64,000 bases of DNA from Flavobacterium sp. MC2016-06 (GCF_009711165.2 NZ_WMID02000027.1:1-64000), one strand, 5' to 3'; positions 44,957 through 54,047 are shown, counted from the stretch's first letter. Notes: generated by a model not told the origin, from the sequence alone. Numbers and translations: made by a program.

Positions 44957-46093
44957 ATGAAAAAAAACATATTAACGCTAATAATATCAGTATTTATAGG
45001 GACTTCTTGTACCGCAAAAGATATTTTTACTAATACTAATTTGTCACTTTCAGATCAAAAAGCAACACCTGAAACCGTTTCACTATACAAAAAACTCAAT
45101 CAATTAACTCAAAAAGGCTATCTTTTTGGACACCAAGACGACCTTGCTTATGGTGTAAATTGGAAATACGAAAACGGAAGAAGTGATGTAAAAGAGGTTA
45201 CAGGAGATTATCCTGCAGTTTACGGCTGGGATATTGCAGGTTTAGAAAAAGACGATGCTAAAAATATAGACGGTGTTCCTTTTGATAAAATGAAACAATA
45301 CATCCAGGAAGCTAATGAAAGAGGCGGCATCTCTACAATAAGCTGGCATTTTGACAATCCTGCAACAGGAAAAAATGCTTGGGACAATACACCAAATGCT
45401 GTAAAAACAATACTTCCGGGAGGAGAAAACCATACAAAATTTACTTCTTGGTTAGATAAAGCAGCAACTTTCTTTTTATCCTTAAAAGATAAAAAAGGAA
45501 AAAACATTCCAATTCTTTTTAGACCGTATCACGAACTTACCGGCGGTTGGTTTTGGTGGGGAAAAGGAAATTGTACTCCTGAAGAATTTAAATCATTATG
45601 GAAATTTACTGTTGAATATTTACAAAAAAAAGGAGTTCATAACCTCATCTATGTATACAATACAGGAAGTTTCAGTTCTGAAGCGGATTTTCTGTCTAAT
45701 TATCCTGGTGATAATTATGCAGACATTATTAGCTTTGACAGTTATCAAAATAACAATGATAAAAACGGCGAAAAATTTATCACCGAAGTGCAGAATCAGT
45801 TTAAAATATTAAACGAAATTGCTCAGAAAAAGCATAAACTTATGGCACTGGCCGAAGCGGGCTACGAAGCGGTTCCAGACCCAAAATGGTGGACAGGAAC
45901 TCTTACAAAAGCCATTGGAGATTATAAAATTTCTTATGTATTATTATGGAGAAATCACGGCTGGCAGGAAAAAGAACAAAAAATGCATTATTATGCTCCA
46001 TTTTCTGGGCAGGTAAGTGAAAAAGATTTTGTCGATTTTTATAATCTTGACAGAACATTATTTGAAAAAGACATTAAAAAAGCACTAAAATAA
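44957..46093 (+). CDS. GH26 beta-mannanase (lipoprotein)
   Basis: A 378-residue glycoside hydrolase family 26 enzyme with a lipoprotein signal ending at GTSC (Cys18). GH26 marks: YLFGHQDDLAYG, ISWHFDNP, FRPYHELTGGWFWWG with acid/base Glu193, YVYNTGSF, YPGDNYADIISFDSY, and ALAEAGYE with nucleophile Glu300, then LLWRNHGW. It cleaves beta-1,4-mannosidic bonds. GH26 enzymes encoded beside a transporter, epimerase and GH130 typically release mannobiose, so this one is the probable mannobiose producer. It is the first gene of the plus-strand operon. The second GH26 at 51027 is a distinct paralogue. Confidence 0.95.
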   Translation: MKKNILTLIISVFIGTSCTAKDIFTNTNLSLSDQKATPETVSLYKKLNQLTQKGYLFGHQDDLAYGVNWKYENGRSDVKEVTGDYPAVYGWDIAGLEKDDAKNIDGVPFDKMKQYIQEANERGGISTISWHFDNPATGKNAWDNTPNAVKTILPGGENHTKFTSWLDKAATFFLSLKDKKGKNIPILFRPYHELTGGWFWWGKGNCTPEEFKSLWKFTVEYLQKKGVHNLIYVYNTGSFSSEADFLSNYPGDNYADIISFDSYQNNNDKNGEKFITEVQNQFKILNEIAQKKHKLMALAEAGYEAVPDPKWWTGTLTKAIGDYKISYVLLWRNHGWQEKEQKMHYYAPFSGQVSEKDFVDFYNLDRTLFEKDIKKALK

Positions 46094-46131
46094 TTAACCA
46101 AACTTAAATTAAAACCTTTAAAAAGAATCTA

Positions 46132-47523
46132 ATGCACGACAAAATTAGTTTAAAAGAAAAAATAGGTTACGGTCTAGGAGACGCCGCTTCATCAATGTTT
46201 TGGAAAATCTTCAGCATGTACCTATTATTTTTCTATACCGATGTTTTCGGATTGGCACCTGCAGTAGTAGGAACCATGTTTTTGATTACCAGAATATGGG
46301 ATTCCTGCTTTGATCCTATTGTTGGAATTTTAGCCGATAGAACCAAAAGCAAATGGGGAAAATTTAGACCTTATTTATTATGGGTTGCCATACCGTTTGC
46401 AGTAATCGGAGTTCTAACTTTTTACACGCCAGATTTTGATGAAAAAGGAAAAATAATTTATGCTTACGTTACCTATTCGTCTATGATGATGATTTATTCT
46501 TTAATAAATGTACCATACGCTTCCCTTTTGGGCGTAATGTCATCAGATAGAAAAGAAAGAAATACACTTTCATCATACAGAATGGTTTTTGCCTTTGGAG
46601 GAAGTCTTTTAGCACTTTGGTTAATTGAACCTTTAGTCAATTATTTCGGCGGAAGCTTGAATTCTAAAACAGGCTGGCTGGCAACAATTTCAGTATTTGG
46701 CGTTATCACAACACTATTTTTCTGGGGTTGCTTTTTGTTTACCAAAGAAAGAGTAAAACCTATTGGAGACGAACAAAATAACTTAAAAGAAGACTTAAAA
46801 GATTTGCTTAAAAATAGACCTTGGTGGATTTTATTGGGTGCAGGAATCGGCGCTTTGGTATTTAATTCTATCAGAGATGGCGCTGCAGTTTATTATTTCA
46901 AATATTTTGTAAGCAGCAGTGTAAACTTCGATTTCTCCTTATTTGGAACCGATTTCCACATGACCCCTACTTCTATTTATTTGGTATTAGGACAAGCTGC
47001 AAACATTATCGGAGTTATTATCGCTACGCCAATTGCAAATAAAATTGGTAAAAAGAAAACCTTTTTTGGCGCTATGGCTTTAGCAGCAATTTTAAGTTTA
47101 GTTTTCTATTTCTTCGGAAAAGAAGATGTTACCCTAATTATGAGTTTCCAAGTATTAATCAGCATTTGTGCCGGCTGTGTATTTCCATTAATCTGGTCTA
47201 TGTATGCAGACAGTGCCGATTATTCGGAATGGAAACAAGGACGAAGAGCAACAGGATTAGTTTTCTCAGCCTCTTCTATGTCTCAAAAATTTGGATGGAC
47301 TATTGGAGGCGCTGGAGCGGGATGGCTTTTAGGTTATTACGGTTTTCAAGCCAATGTTGAGCAAACTGCAACCGCACAAAACGGAATTCAATTAATGTTA
47401 AGCATACTTCCTGCAATTGCAGCAATTATATCAGTCGCTTTTATTTTGTTTTACCCATTATCTGAAGAAAAACTTCAAATCATTGAACAAGATTTAAACG
47501 AAAAAAGAGATCAAACAAATTAA
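46132..47523 (+). CDS. GPH-family sugar:cation symporter (MFS), probable mannobiose importer
   Basis: A 463-residue inner membrane protein with about 12 hydrophobic helices. The N-terminus KEKIGYGLGDAASSMFWKIFSMYLLFFYTDVFGL, followed by FLITRIWDSCFDPIVGILADRTKSKWGKFRPYLLW, is the glycoside-pentoside-hexuronide (MelB-like) signature. The C-terminal YADSADYSEWKQGRRATGLVFSASSMSQKFGWTIGGA also fits. It follows GH26 by 38 bases and precedes GH130. The disaccharide made by GH26 is therefore the likely cargo, taken up with Na+ or H+. Confidence 0.93.
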   Translation: MHDKISLKEKIGYGLGDAASSMFWKIFSMYLLFFYTDVFGLAPAVVGTMFLITRIWDSCFDPIVGILADRTKSKWGKFRPYLLWVAIPFAVIGVLTFYTPDFDEKGKIIYAYVTYSSMMMIYSLINVPYASLLGVMSSDRKERNTLSSYRMVFAFGGSLLALWLIEPLVNYFGGSLNSKTGWLATISVFGVITTLFFWGCFLFTKERVKPIGDEQNNLKEDLKDLLKNRPWWILLGAGIGALVFNSIRDGAAVYYFKYFVSSSVNFDFSLFGTDFHMTPTSIYLVLGQAANIIGVIIATPIANKIGKKKTFFGAMALAAILSLVFYFFGKEDVTLIMSFQVLISICAGCVFPLIWSMYADSADYSEWKQGRRATGLVFSASSMSQKFGWTIGGAGAGWLLGYYGFQANVEQTATAQNGIQLMLSILPAIAAIISVAFILFYPLSEEKLQIIEQDLNEKRDQTN

Positions 47524-47558
47524 AATAAAGAACCCTACAGATACCGAAATCAAATAAT

Positions 47559-48749
47559 ATGACAACATTAACATCTTCAGCAGTTTTTCAAGATAGAAAA
47601 ACGGCATTAGAAAAAGAACATAAAGCACTGATTGAGCAACAAAATATGCCACAAGAAAGTGCTGGAAACGGAATATACGAACGCTACAAAAATCCAGTGG
47701 TAACGGCTGCTCACGTACCTTTGAACTGGCGTTTTGATCTTAACGAAAAAACAAATCCGTTTTTGCAGGAAAGAATCGGAATGAATGCTGCTTTTAATGC
47801 CGGAGCCATGAAATGGAACGGAAAATACCTTCTTGCAGTTCGTGTAGAAGGAATCGACCGAAAATCATTTTTTGCAATCGCAGAAAGTCCAAACGGAGTC
47901 GATAATTTTAAGTTTTGGGAAAAACCATGTGTGATTCCGCAAACCGAAGAACCAGACACAAACGTTTACGACATGCGTTTAATCAACCATGAAGACGGCT
48001 GGGTTTACGGTATTTTCTGTACCGAAAGAAAAGATCCAAAAGCACCAAAAGGCGATACAAGTTCGGCAGTAGCCAATGCAGGAATCGTTCGTTCCAAAGA
48101 TTTAGTAAACTGGGAAAGACTTCCCGATTTAATTTCGAATACAGGACAACAACGTAATGTAGTCTTGCATCCAGAATTTGTAAACGGGAAATATGCTTTA
48201 TACACACGTCCGCAAGACGGCTTTATTGATGTTGGAGCTGGCGGCGGAATTGGTTTAGGCTATGTAGAAGATATGACAAATCCTGTTGTAAAAGACGAGA
48301 AAATCATTTTCGGAAAGCAATATCACACCATTTACGAATTGAAAAATGGTCTTGGTCCAGCACCAATTAAAACAGAAAAAGGCTGGTTACACTTAGCGCA
48401 CGGAGTTCGTAATACTGCTGCAGGATTACGCTACACACTGTATATGTTCATGACCGATTTGACTGATATCAGCAAAGTAACACACGTTCCTGCTGGACAT
48501 TTTATGGGGCCAGAAGGTATAGAAAGAGTTGGCGATGTATCAAACGTATTATTCTCAAACGGCTGGATCGAAGATACAGACGGAACTGTTTATGTGTATT
48601 ACGCCTCATCAGACACAAGAATGCACGTTGCCGTTTCGTCTGTTGCACAATTAGTTGATTATGTTACCAATACGCCGGCAGATACTTTTATCTCTGCAGG
48701 ATCCGTAAAAACAATAATCAATCAAATCGAAAAAAATAACGCAATTTAA
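47559..48749 (+). CDS. GH130 4-O-beta-D-mannosyl-D-glucose phosphorylase
   Basis: A 396-residue cytoplasmic enzyme without signal peptide. GH130 pattern: NPVVTAAHVPLNWRFDLNEKTNPFLQERIGMNAAFNAGAMKWNGKYLLAVRVEG, TNVYDMRLINHEDGWVYGIFC with the probable catalytic Asp at about 138, GGGIGLGY, ELKNGLGPAPIKTEKGWLHLAHGVR, and HFMGPEGIERVGDVSNVLFSNGW. The length and these motifs fit the mannosylglucose phosphorylase subgroup (GH130_1). With phosphate it splits mannosyl-glucose into mannose-1-phosphate and glucose. The following gene supplies its substrate by epimerising mannobiose; this coupling is known from Bacteroides fragilis. Confidence 0.94.
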   Translation: MTTLTSSAVFQDRKTALEKEHKALIEQQNMPQESAGNGIYERYKNPVVTAAHVPLNWRFDLNEKTNPFLQERIGMNAAFNAGAMKWNGKYLLAVRVEGIDRKSFFAIAESPNGVDNFKFWEKPCVIPQTEEPDTNVYDMRLINHEDGWVYGIFCTERKDPKAPKGDTSSAVANAGIVRSKDLVNWERLPDLISNTGQQRNVVLHPEFVNGKYALYTRPQDGFIDVGAGGGIGLGYVEDMTNPVVKDEKIIFGKQYHTIYELKNGLGPAPIKTEKGWLHLAHGVRNTAAGLRYTLYMFMTDLTDISKVTHVPAGHFMGPEGIERVGDVSNVLFSNGWIEDTDGTVYVYYASSDTRMHVAVSSVAQLVDYVTNTPADTFISAGSVKTIINQIEKNNAI

Positions 48750-48755
48750 TACACC

Positions 48756-49946
48756 GTGTCAGTACAACAAAAGCAGCTTAAATCCGAATTATCAGCAGAA
48801 TTAGATGCCATTCTAAAATATTGGGCAAAACATACTGTTGACAATCAAAACGGAGGATTTATTGGACAGATTGATTTTAACGATCATCTTATTGCCAATG
48901 CAGAAAAAGGTTCTGTTCTAAATGCTAGAATTTTATGGACGTTTTCTGCTAGTTATCAAGTCACTAAAAATGAAAGTCATAAAACAATAGCAACGAGAGC
49001 TTTTGATTTTCTTTCAAAACATTTTTACGACTCAGAATTTGGCGGTTTATTTTGGAGTATTAACGTGGATAAAACACCTAAAGACACCAAAAATCAAATT
49101 TACGCTTTAGCTTTTGCGATTTACGGACTCTCAGAATATTATGCAATTTCTAAAGACGACAAAGCTTTAGAAATTGCCATAAATTTATATTTACAAATAC
49201 AAAAATACAGTTACGATCCTGTAAATAAAGGATATCTTGAAGCTTTTACCCGCGATTGGAAACCTATTGAAGATCTGAGATTGAGCGATAAAGATGCCAA
49301 CGAAAAGAAAACAATGAACACGCATTTGCACATTGTAGAAGCGTATGCTAATTTGTTTAAAGTCTGGAAAGACAAAACACTGCAAAGTGATATTATTGAA
49401 CTTTTAGAAACGATAGAAAAACATTTCATCAATACTAAAACAGGACATTTACGCTTATTTTTTGATGAAAACTGGGTCGAAAAACCAGACGTTATCTCCT
49501 ACGGTCACGACATAGAAGCAGCTTGGCTTTTATTGCAGTGCGCCGAAATTTCTGAAAACGAAACTTTAATTGCTAATTATAAAAAACACGCCATTCAAAT
49601 AGCTGAAGTTACTCAAGAAGGTCTTGATTCTGACGGCGGTTTATGGTATGAATTTGATCCAGAAAAAGACAAACTAATTGCTGAAAAACATTGGTGGGTA
49701 CAAGCCGAAGCTTTAATTGGTTTTTATAATGCGTATCAATTAACGGGCAATGAAAAGTTTCTAAACATTGTTTACAACAACTGGAAATTCATTAAAAAAC
49801 ACATTATCGACCAAGAAAACGGCGAATGGTTTTGGGGAATTTACCACGATAATTCTTTAATCGAAAAAGACAAAGCCGGTTTCTGGAAATGTCCTTATCA
49901 CAACGGCCGCGCCTGTTTAGAACTCATGCACCGAATACAAGCCTAA
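48756..49946 (+). CDS. AGE-family mannobiose/cellobiose 2-epimerase
   Basis: A 396-residue cytoplasmic (alpha/alpha)6-barrel epimerase, starting with GTG 6 bases after the GH130 stop; no ATG lies near. Family marks: LKYWAKHTVDNQNGGFIGQIDF, ARILWTFSASY, GGLFWSINVDKTPKDTKNQIYALAFAIYGLSEYY, NTHLHIVEAYANLFKVW, SYGHDIEAAWLLL, EKHWWVQAEALIGFYNAY, and CPYHNGRACLELMHR at the end. It converts the reducing-end mannose of mannobiose to glucose (and cellobiose to glucosyl-mannose). Tight coupling with GH130 makes the mannobiose function the likelier one in vivo. Confidence 0.93.
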   Translation: MSVQQKQLKSELSAELDAILKYWAKHTVDNQNGGFIGQIDFNDHLIANAEKGSVLNARILWTFSASYQVTKNESHKTIATRAFDFLSKHFYDSEFGGLFWSINVDKTPKDTKNQIYALAFAIYGLSEYYAISKDDKALEIAINLYLQIQKYSYDPVNKGYLEAFTRDWKPIEDLRLSDKDANEKKTMNTHLHIVEAYANLFKVWKDKTLQSDIIELLETIEKHFINTKTGHLRLFFDENWVEKPDVISYGHDIEAAWLLLQCAEISENETLIANYKKHAIQIAEVTQEGLDSDGGLWYEFDPEKDKLIAEKHWWVQAEALIGFYNAYQLTGNEKFLNIVYNNWKFIKKHIIDQENGEWFWGIYHDNSLIEKDKAGFWKCPYHNGRACLELMHRIQA

Positions 49947-49985
49947 GAATTCCCGAGTAAAATTTATTTATTGTATTAAAAAATA

Positions 49986-51017
49986 ATGATTATGAAACAA
50001 TTTCTTTTTTTTAGCTTCCTATTTCTAACTACAATAACTAACGCCCAAACCAACTTGGTTAAAAATGGCGGCTTTGAAAGTGAATTAATCAATTGGCGAG
50101 GAGAAGATGTTGCAACAATTTCTCCTTATGATAAAAAATCTGGTCAAAAAAGTGCCGTTATCAATCAGTTTGTGGAGAACGATTGGAAAGGTATGGATCA
50201 GATTATTTCACTTCCTAAAAACACCTACGCCGTAGAATTTAGTGTTTGGATAAAAACCGAAAGCATCGAAAGTCAAGCCGAAGCTTATAAAGCCGGAGCA
50301 ATGATTATTGAATTTACAAATGCTGGTGAAAAACAAATTATTTCAGAACCCATAGCGCAAGTAAAAGGAACAACGGATTGGATCAATTACAAAAAGATAA
50401 TTAAAGCTCCATCTGAAGCAAAAAAGATTAGAATTATGCTGGCTTTAGCACAGACAAATGGTTCTATCTATTTTGATGATGTAAAAGCAGTTCCCCTTAC
50501 CGAAGAGGAATATGTAAAACAAAATCCAGTTGCGGTAAGTACAGAAGCTCAAAAAACAGATTCAGGAACAAAAATATTTTCTAACGGAAGTTTTGAGGAA
50601 AATCTTTCGTCATGGAATGGTTCTGGATTAATTTCTACTACAGACAAAAAAGACGGAAACAACGCTTTAGAATTAAGCTCTAAAACTCCCGAATGGAAAG
50701 CTGTTGACCAAGTTGCAACTCTTAACGAAGGAAACAAAACCATAGAAATTTCGTGCTGGCTTAAAGCAAAAGATATTCAGCAAGGTAAAGACAGCTGGAA
50801 TAACGGAATGCTTATTATAGAATTTAAAAAAGACGAAACTAACAAAGCTTCAGAAGACCAAGTAATTGGCATGATAACAGGAACAACCGACTGGACTTTT
50901 TTTAAGAAATCATTCCAGATTCCCCAAGAAGCAAAAAAATACCGCATTATGGCCGCAATGAGTGTCTGCACAGGAACTTTATTGGTCGACAATATTGAGG
51001 TCAAACTATCTAACTAA
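49986..51017 (+). CDS. Exported protein with two CBM-like repeats, probable mannan binder
   Basis: 343 residues with a signal peptide ending at TNAQ (residue 21) and no lipobox. The mature protein is two copies of one ~145-residue beta-sandwich-like unit at about 24-170 and 197-341. Paired segments are NGGFE/NGSFE, INWRG/SSWNG, WKGMDQ/WKAVDQ, MIIEF/LIIEF, GTTDW/GTTDW and IYFDDVK/LLVDNIE. The start NLVKNGGFE plus the final FDDV resemble CBM4/9/22-type modules, but I cannot name a family. No catalytic residues are evident. A linker (EEEYVKQNPVAVSTEAQKTDSG) joins the units. It lies between the epimerase and the second GH26, so a role in holding mannan or oligomannoside is inferred. Confidence 0.7.
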   Translation: MIMKQFLFFSFLFLTTITNAQTNLVKNGGFESELINWRGEDVATISPYDKKSGQKSAVINQFVENDWKGMDQIISLPKNTYAVEFSVWIKTESIESQAEAYKAGAMIIEFTNAGEKQIISEPIAQVKGTTDWINYKKIIKAPSEAKKIRIMLALAQTNGSIYFDDVKAVPLTEEEYVKQNPVAVSTEAQKTDSGTKIFSNGSFEENLSSWNGSGLISTTDKKDGNNALELSSKTPEWKAVDQVATLNEGNKTIEISCWLKAKDIQQGKDSWNNGMLIIEFKKDETNKASEDQVIGMITGTTDWTFFKKSFQIPQEAKKYRIMAAMSVCTGTLLVDNIEVKLSN

Positions 51018-51026
51018 ACCACAAAA

Positions 51027-52256
51027 ATGAAAACTAACCTATTTAAAATCCTTTTCATAAGCTTGTCCCTTATGATGATCACGAGTTGTTCATCAGACAA
51101 AGACACAAGCGATGAAATCATAACAGATCCACCTACGCAGGACGATCCTTTAACGACTTCTAATGTTGCCAATTATATGGTCGATGCCAATGCAACAAAA
51201 GAAACAGCCGCATTATTTTACAACTTAAAAAGATTATCTAAAACCAAATTTGCAATTGGACAGCAAGATGCTTTTAATGGTTTTTATAATGATGCCGGCG
51301 GAGATTCTGACATTAAAAAAAATACAGGCTATGACCCTGCTCTTCTGGGTTCTGACTTTATGTTTATAACTGACAAAAGCAATAACAACCAAGCCGATAA
51401 CTGGTTTTATCAACAAGAACTAAAAATTGCTAATGATACTAAAGCCGCTTACGCGAAAGGCATGATTAATACTTTTTCTTGGCATTTGCGAGAACCTAAT
51501 AACGAAACTTCTTTTTATGCTGCTGATATGACTACGGATCAAAAAAATACCGCTTTTAAGAGTATTTTACCCGGCGGAGCCAATCACGAATGGTACAAGA
51601 AAAAGCTGGATAAAGTAGCGAGTGTTGTTTCTAATTTTAAAGGTGCAAACGGCGAATTGATTCCGATAATCTTCAGACCTTTTCACGAATTTGACGGAAG
51701 CTGGTTTTGGTGGGGAGCTAATTTCTGCACTCCGGAAGAGTATAAAGCGGCGTATCAATTTACGGTAACGTATTTAAAAACCACAAAAGGCGTTCACAAT
51801 ATTCTGTATGCTTTTTCTCCAGACAATTCATATACTACAGAAACCAATTATTTGAGCCGTTATCCAGGCGATGCTTACGTTGATATTTTAGGAATGGATA
51901 ATTATGGAGATTTTGATAATCAGTCGCAAGCCGGTGCAGACAGAGCAAATGCTAAACTAAAAATAATTTCGGATTACGCTAAAGCGAAAGTAAAAATTGC
52001 CGCACTGACCGAAACGGGTTATAGAGTTACAAGTTCTATTCCCCCAATCACAAATTGGTTTTCGACCTATTTGTACAGCGCATTAACTTCTAATAGTATT
52101 GAAATAAGTTATGCAATGTTTTGGAACAATAACAGTGATGGATATTATGTTCCGAATGGTTCTGTTTCTAATGCAAATGATTTTAAGACTTTCAGCACTA
52201 AAACAAAATCGGCTTTGGTAAATTCCCTGCCGAAGATGTACGAAATGCCGAAGTAA
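51027..52256 (+). CDS. GH26 beta-mannanase, second copy (lipoprotein)
   Basis: A 409-residue GH26 enzyme with a lipoprotein signal ending at ITSC (Cys21), then an acidic spacer (DKDTSDEIITDPPTQDDP) typical of surface-exposed lipoproteins. Catalytic residues are Glu221 in FRPFHEFDGSWFWWG and Glu329 in ALTETGYR. YPGDAYVDILGMDNYGDF and SYAMFWNN complete the pattern. It is clearly divergent from the first GH26 (e.g. FGHQDD versus IGQQDA). The acidic start and neighbouring binder suggest an outer-surface endo-mannanase working on long chains; this is inference. It starts 9 bases after the CBM-like gene. Confidence 0.94.
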   Translation: MKTNLFKILFISLSLMMITSCSSDKDTSDEIITDPPTQDDPLTTSNVANYMVDANATKETAALFYNLKRLSKTKFAIGQQDAFNGFYNDAGGDSDIKKNTGYDPALLGSDFMFITDKSNNNQADNWFYQQELKIANDTKAAYAKGMINTFSWHLREPNNETSFYAADMTTDQKNTAFKSILPGGANHEWYKKKLDKVASVVSNFKGANGELIPIIFRPFHEFDGSWFWWGANFCTPEEYKAAYQFTVTYLKTTKGVHNILYAFSPDNSYTTETNYLSRYPGDAYVDILGMDNYGDFDNQSQAGADRANAKLKIISDYAKAKVKIAALTETGYRVTSSIPPITNWFSTYLYSALTSNSIEISYAMFWNNNSDGYYVPNGSVSNANDFKTFSTKTKSALVNSLPKMYEMPK

Positions 52257-52265
52257 GTTTTTTTG

Positions 52266-52339
52266 TTTCAGGTTTCAGGTTTCAGGTTTCAGGTTTCAGG
52301 TTTCAGGTTTCAGGTTTCAGGTTTCAGGTTTCAGGTTTC
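52266..52339. repeat. 7-base tandem repeat (TTTCAGG)n
   Basis: About 10.6 uninterrupted copies in 74 bases, starting 9 bases after the GH26 stop codon. Confidence 0.97.
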
Positions 52340-52358
52340 CGTTATGCACACTGCATGT

Positions 52359-52540
52359 CATTGCGAGGAACGAAGCAACCACACTAACAATAAGAAACAA
52401 ATATTTTACATTAATAGCAATTACTCGTGCAGTTTGTGTCATTTCGACGAAGGAGAAATCACACGCGTAAATCGACAAAGATTGGTTGCATTTTTTTACT
52501 GAGTTTCTAGTGCGATTCCTCCTTCGTCGAAATGACAAGA
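52359..52540. repeat. Half-copy of the 91-209 repeat plus a second inverted repeat
   Basis: 52359-52390 holds CATTGCGAGGAACGAAGCAA, matching the arms at 91 and 191. Next, GTCATTTCGACGAAGGAG at 52438-52455 is answered by its complement CTCCTTCGTCGAAATGAC at 52519-52536. The second family recurs in part at 62372-62413. The gap 52257-52667 therefore consists almost entirely of repeats. Confidence 0.8.
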
Positions 52541-52573
52541 TTGTGAACAAAAACGCCTAATAAAAACACAAAG

Positions 52574-52654
52574 CCCTAGCCCTGATGGAAGCGGCATCCT
52601 TTTTATTTTTTCTTTAAAAATAAAAAGATACAGCGGACAGCAGGATTAGCTTCT
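52574..52654. repeat. Dispersed hairpin repeat, 'atggaagc...gcttc' family (copy 2)
   Basis: It opens with CCTGATGGAAGCGGCATCC and closes with CAGCAGGATTAGCTTCT; the centre (TTTTTATTTTT...AAAAATAAAAA) is a perfect AT palindrome. It is related to 30047-30119. It lies just before the GH5_7 gene and may interrupt the operon. Confidence 0.6.
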
Positions 52655-52667
52655 AAATATATATATA

Positions 52668-53954
52668 ATGAAAAATAATCTTCTAAAAACTCTTGGCTTA
52701 GCACTGCTTTTTTCGACAATAGCGTGTCAGGCTCAGGAAAGAATTACGGTAAAAGGAACTCAGTTTTATAAAGGTAATAAGCCCTATTCGTACATTGGAA
52801 CGAATTATTGGTACGGAAGTCTTTTGGCTTCTAAAAAAATAGGTGACCGAAAAAGACTGCTTCGCGAACTGGACTTAATGAAAAAAGAAGGCATTGACAA
52901 TCTGCGAATTTTAGTTGGTGCCGATGGCGGAAAATACGATTTCACCGTTCATCCGGCGCTGCAATATGAACAAGGAAAATACGATGCCGATTTACTGGAC
53001 GGACTTGATTTTTTGATTGCCGAAATGAGCAAACGTAAAATGTACGCCGTTTTGTATTTGACAAACAATTGGGAATGGTCTGGCGGTATGTCACAATATT
53101 TAGAATGGAATGGAAAAGGACCAATTCCCGTTCCAGCAATTCCGCCAAATACTTGGCCTCAGTTTATGTCGTATACCGAGCAATTTCACAGTTGCGAACC
53201 TTGTATGGAAGCTTTGAACAATCATGTGAAATTTATAATTGGCAGAACAAATGCTTATTCTCATAAAAAATATACCGAAGATACTACCATTATGGCTTGG
53301 CAGGTTGGTAATGAACCAAGACTTTTTACGGTTGAAAACGAAGCAAAATTTACAGTTTGGCTGAATAACATTGTCGATTTGATTGATAGCCTTGACAAAA
53401 ACCACTTAATTTCGACGGGTTCTGAAGGTTTGAACAGTTCAAATGACAGCATGGAAATTTTTGAACGCACGCATCAGAATCCTAATATCGATTATCTGAC
53501 AATGCATATTTGGCCAAAAAACTGGAATTGGTTTAAGGCCGATAATGCCGAAAAAACATTGCCAACAACTCTAGAAAATGCGGGAATTTATATTGACAAA
53601 CATGTAAAAGTAGCCAACGATTTAAAACGTCCGATTATTATTGAAGAATTTGGTTTACCTAGAGAAAACGAAAGTTTAGTAAATACTTCATCTGTTGCTA
53701 ATAGAGATATTTTTTACAATTACATTTTTAATAGAGTTGCAGAAAGTGTTGCTCACAATGGCGCATTGCAGGCAGCAAATTTTTGGGGATTTGGAGGCGA
53801 AGGAAAAGCGGTTAACAAAGATGGTAAATGGAATCCAGGTGATCCTTTAACGACAGATCCTCCACAAGAACCACAAGGTCTGAATTCGGTTTTCTCTACC
53901 GATAAATCAACTTTGGAAATCGTGAAAAAATATAATTTAAAATTCAAGAAATGA
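52668..53954 (+). CDS. GH5_7-type endo-1,4-beta-mannosidase
   Basis: A 428-residue GH5 enzyme with a signal peptide (STIACQAQ; a lipobox at Cys20 is also possible). The pattern VKGTQFYKGNKPYSYIGTNYWYGSLLAS, LDLMKKEGIDNLRILVGADGG, LTNNWEWSGGMSQYLEW, WQVGNEPR (acid/base Glu216), DYLTMHIWPKNWNWF and IIEEFGLPR (nucleophile Glu327) fits subfamily 7 mannanases. The tail PPQEPQGLNSVFSTDKST is also seen in such enzymes. It cuts internal beta-1,4-mannan bonds. Repeats separate it from the preceding GH26, so it may have its own promoter. Confidence 0.93.
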   Translation: MKNNLLKTLGLALLFSTIACQAQERITVKGTQFYKGNKPYSYIGTNYWYGSLLASKKIGDRKRLLRELDLMKKEGIDNLRILVGADGGKYDFTVHPALQYEQGKYDADLLDGLDFLIAEMSKRKMYAVLYLTNNWEWSGGMSQYLEWNGKGPIPVPAIPPNTWPQFMSYTEQFHSCEPCMEALNNHVKFIIGRTNAYSHKKYTEDTTIMAWQVGNEPRLFTVENEAKFTVWLNNIVDLIDSLDKNHLISTGSEGLNSSNDSMEIFERTHQNPNIDYLTMHIWPKNWNWFKADNAEKTLPTTLENAGIYIDKHVKVANDLKRPIIIEEFGLPRENESLVNTSSVANRDIFYNYIFNRVAESVAHNGALQAANFWGFGGEGKAVNKDGKWNPGDPLTTDPPQEPQGLNSVFSTDKSTLEIVKKYNLKFKK

Positions 53955-53998
53955 TAAAGAATAATGCCGTATTTTTTATATTCTTAAAATTGTTTCTT

Positions 53999-54047
53999 TA
54001 AAAATTAATCTCGCAAAATCGCAGAGTCGCAAAGTTTTTTAAATGAA
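53999..54047. other. Short CGCAAA/CGCAGA repeat patch
   Basis: CTCGCAAAATCGCAGAGTCGCAAAG at about 54010-54034 is a small direct-repeat cluster of the kind scattered through flavobacterial intergenic DNA. No hairpin or gene is evident between GH5_7 and GH97. Confidence 0.35.

Noticed and set aside
52263..52502. 79-residue reading frame opening with FQVSGFRFQVSGFR repeats
   Set aside because: It is only the translation of the TTTCAGG array and the following inverted repeats, with no promoter or homologous pattern.
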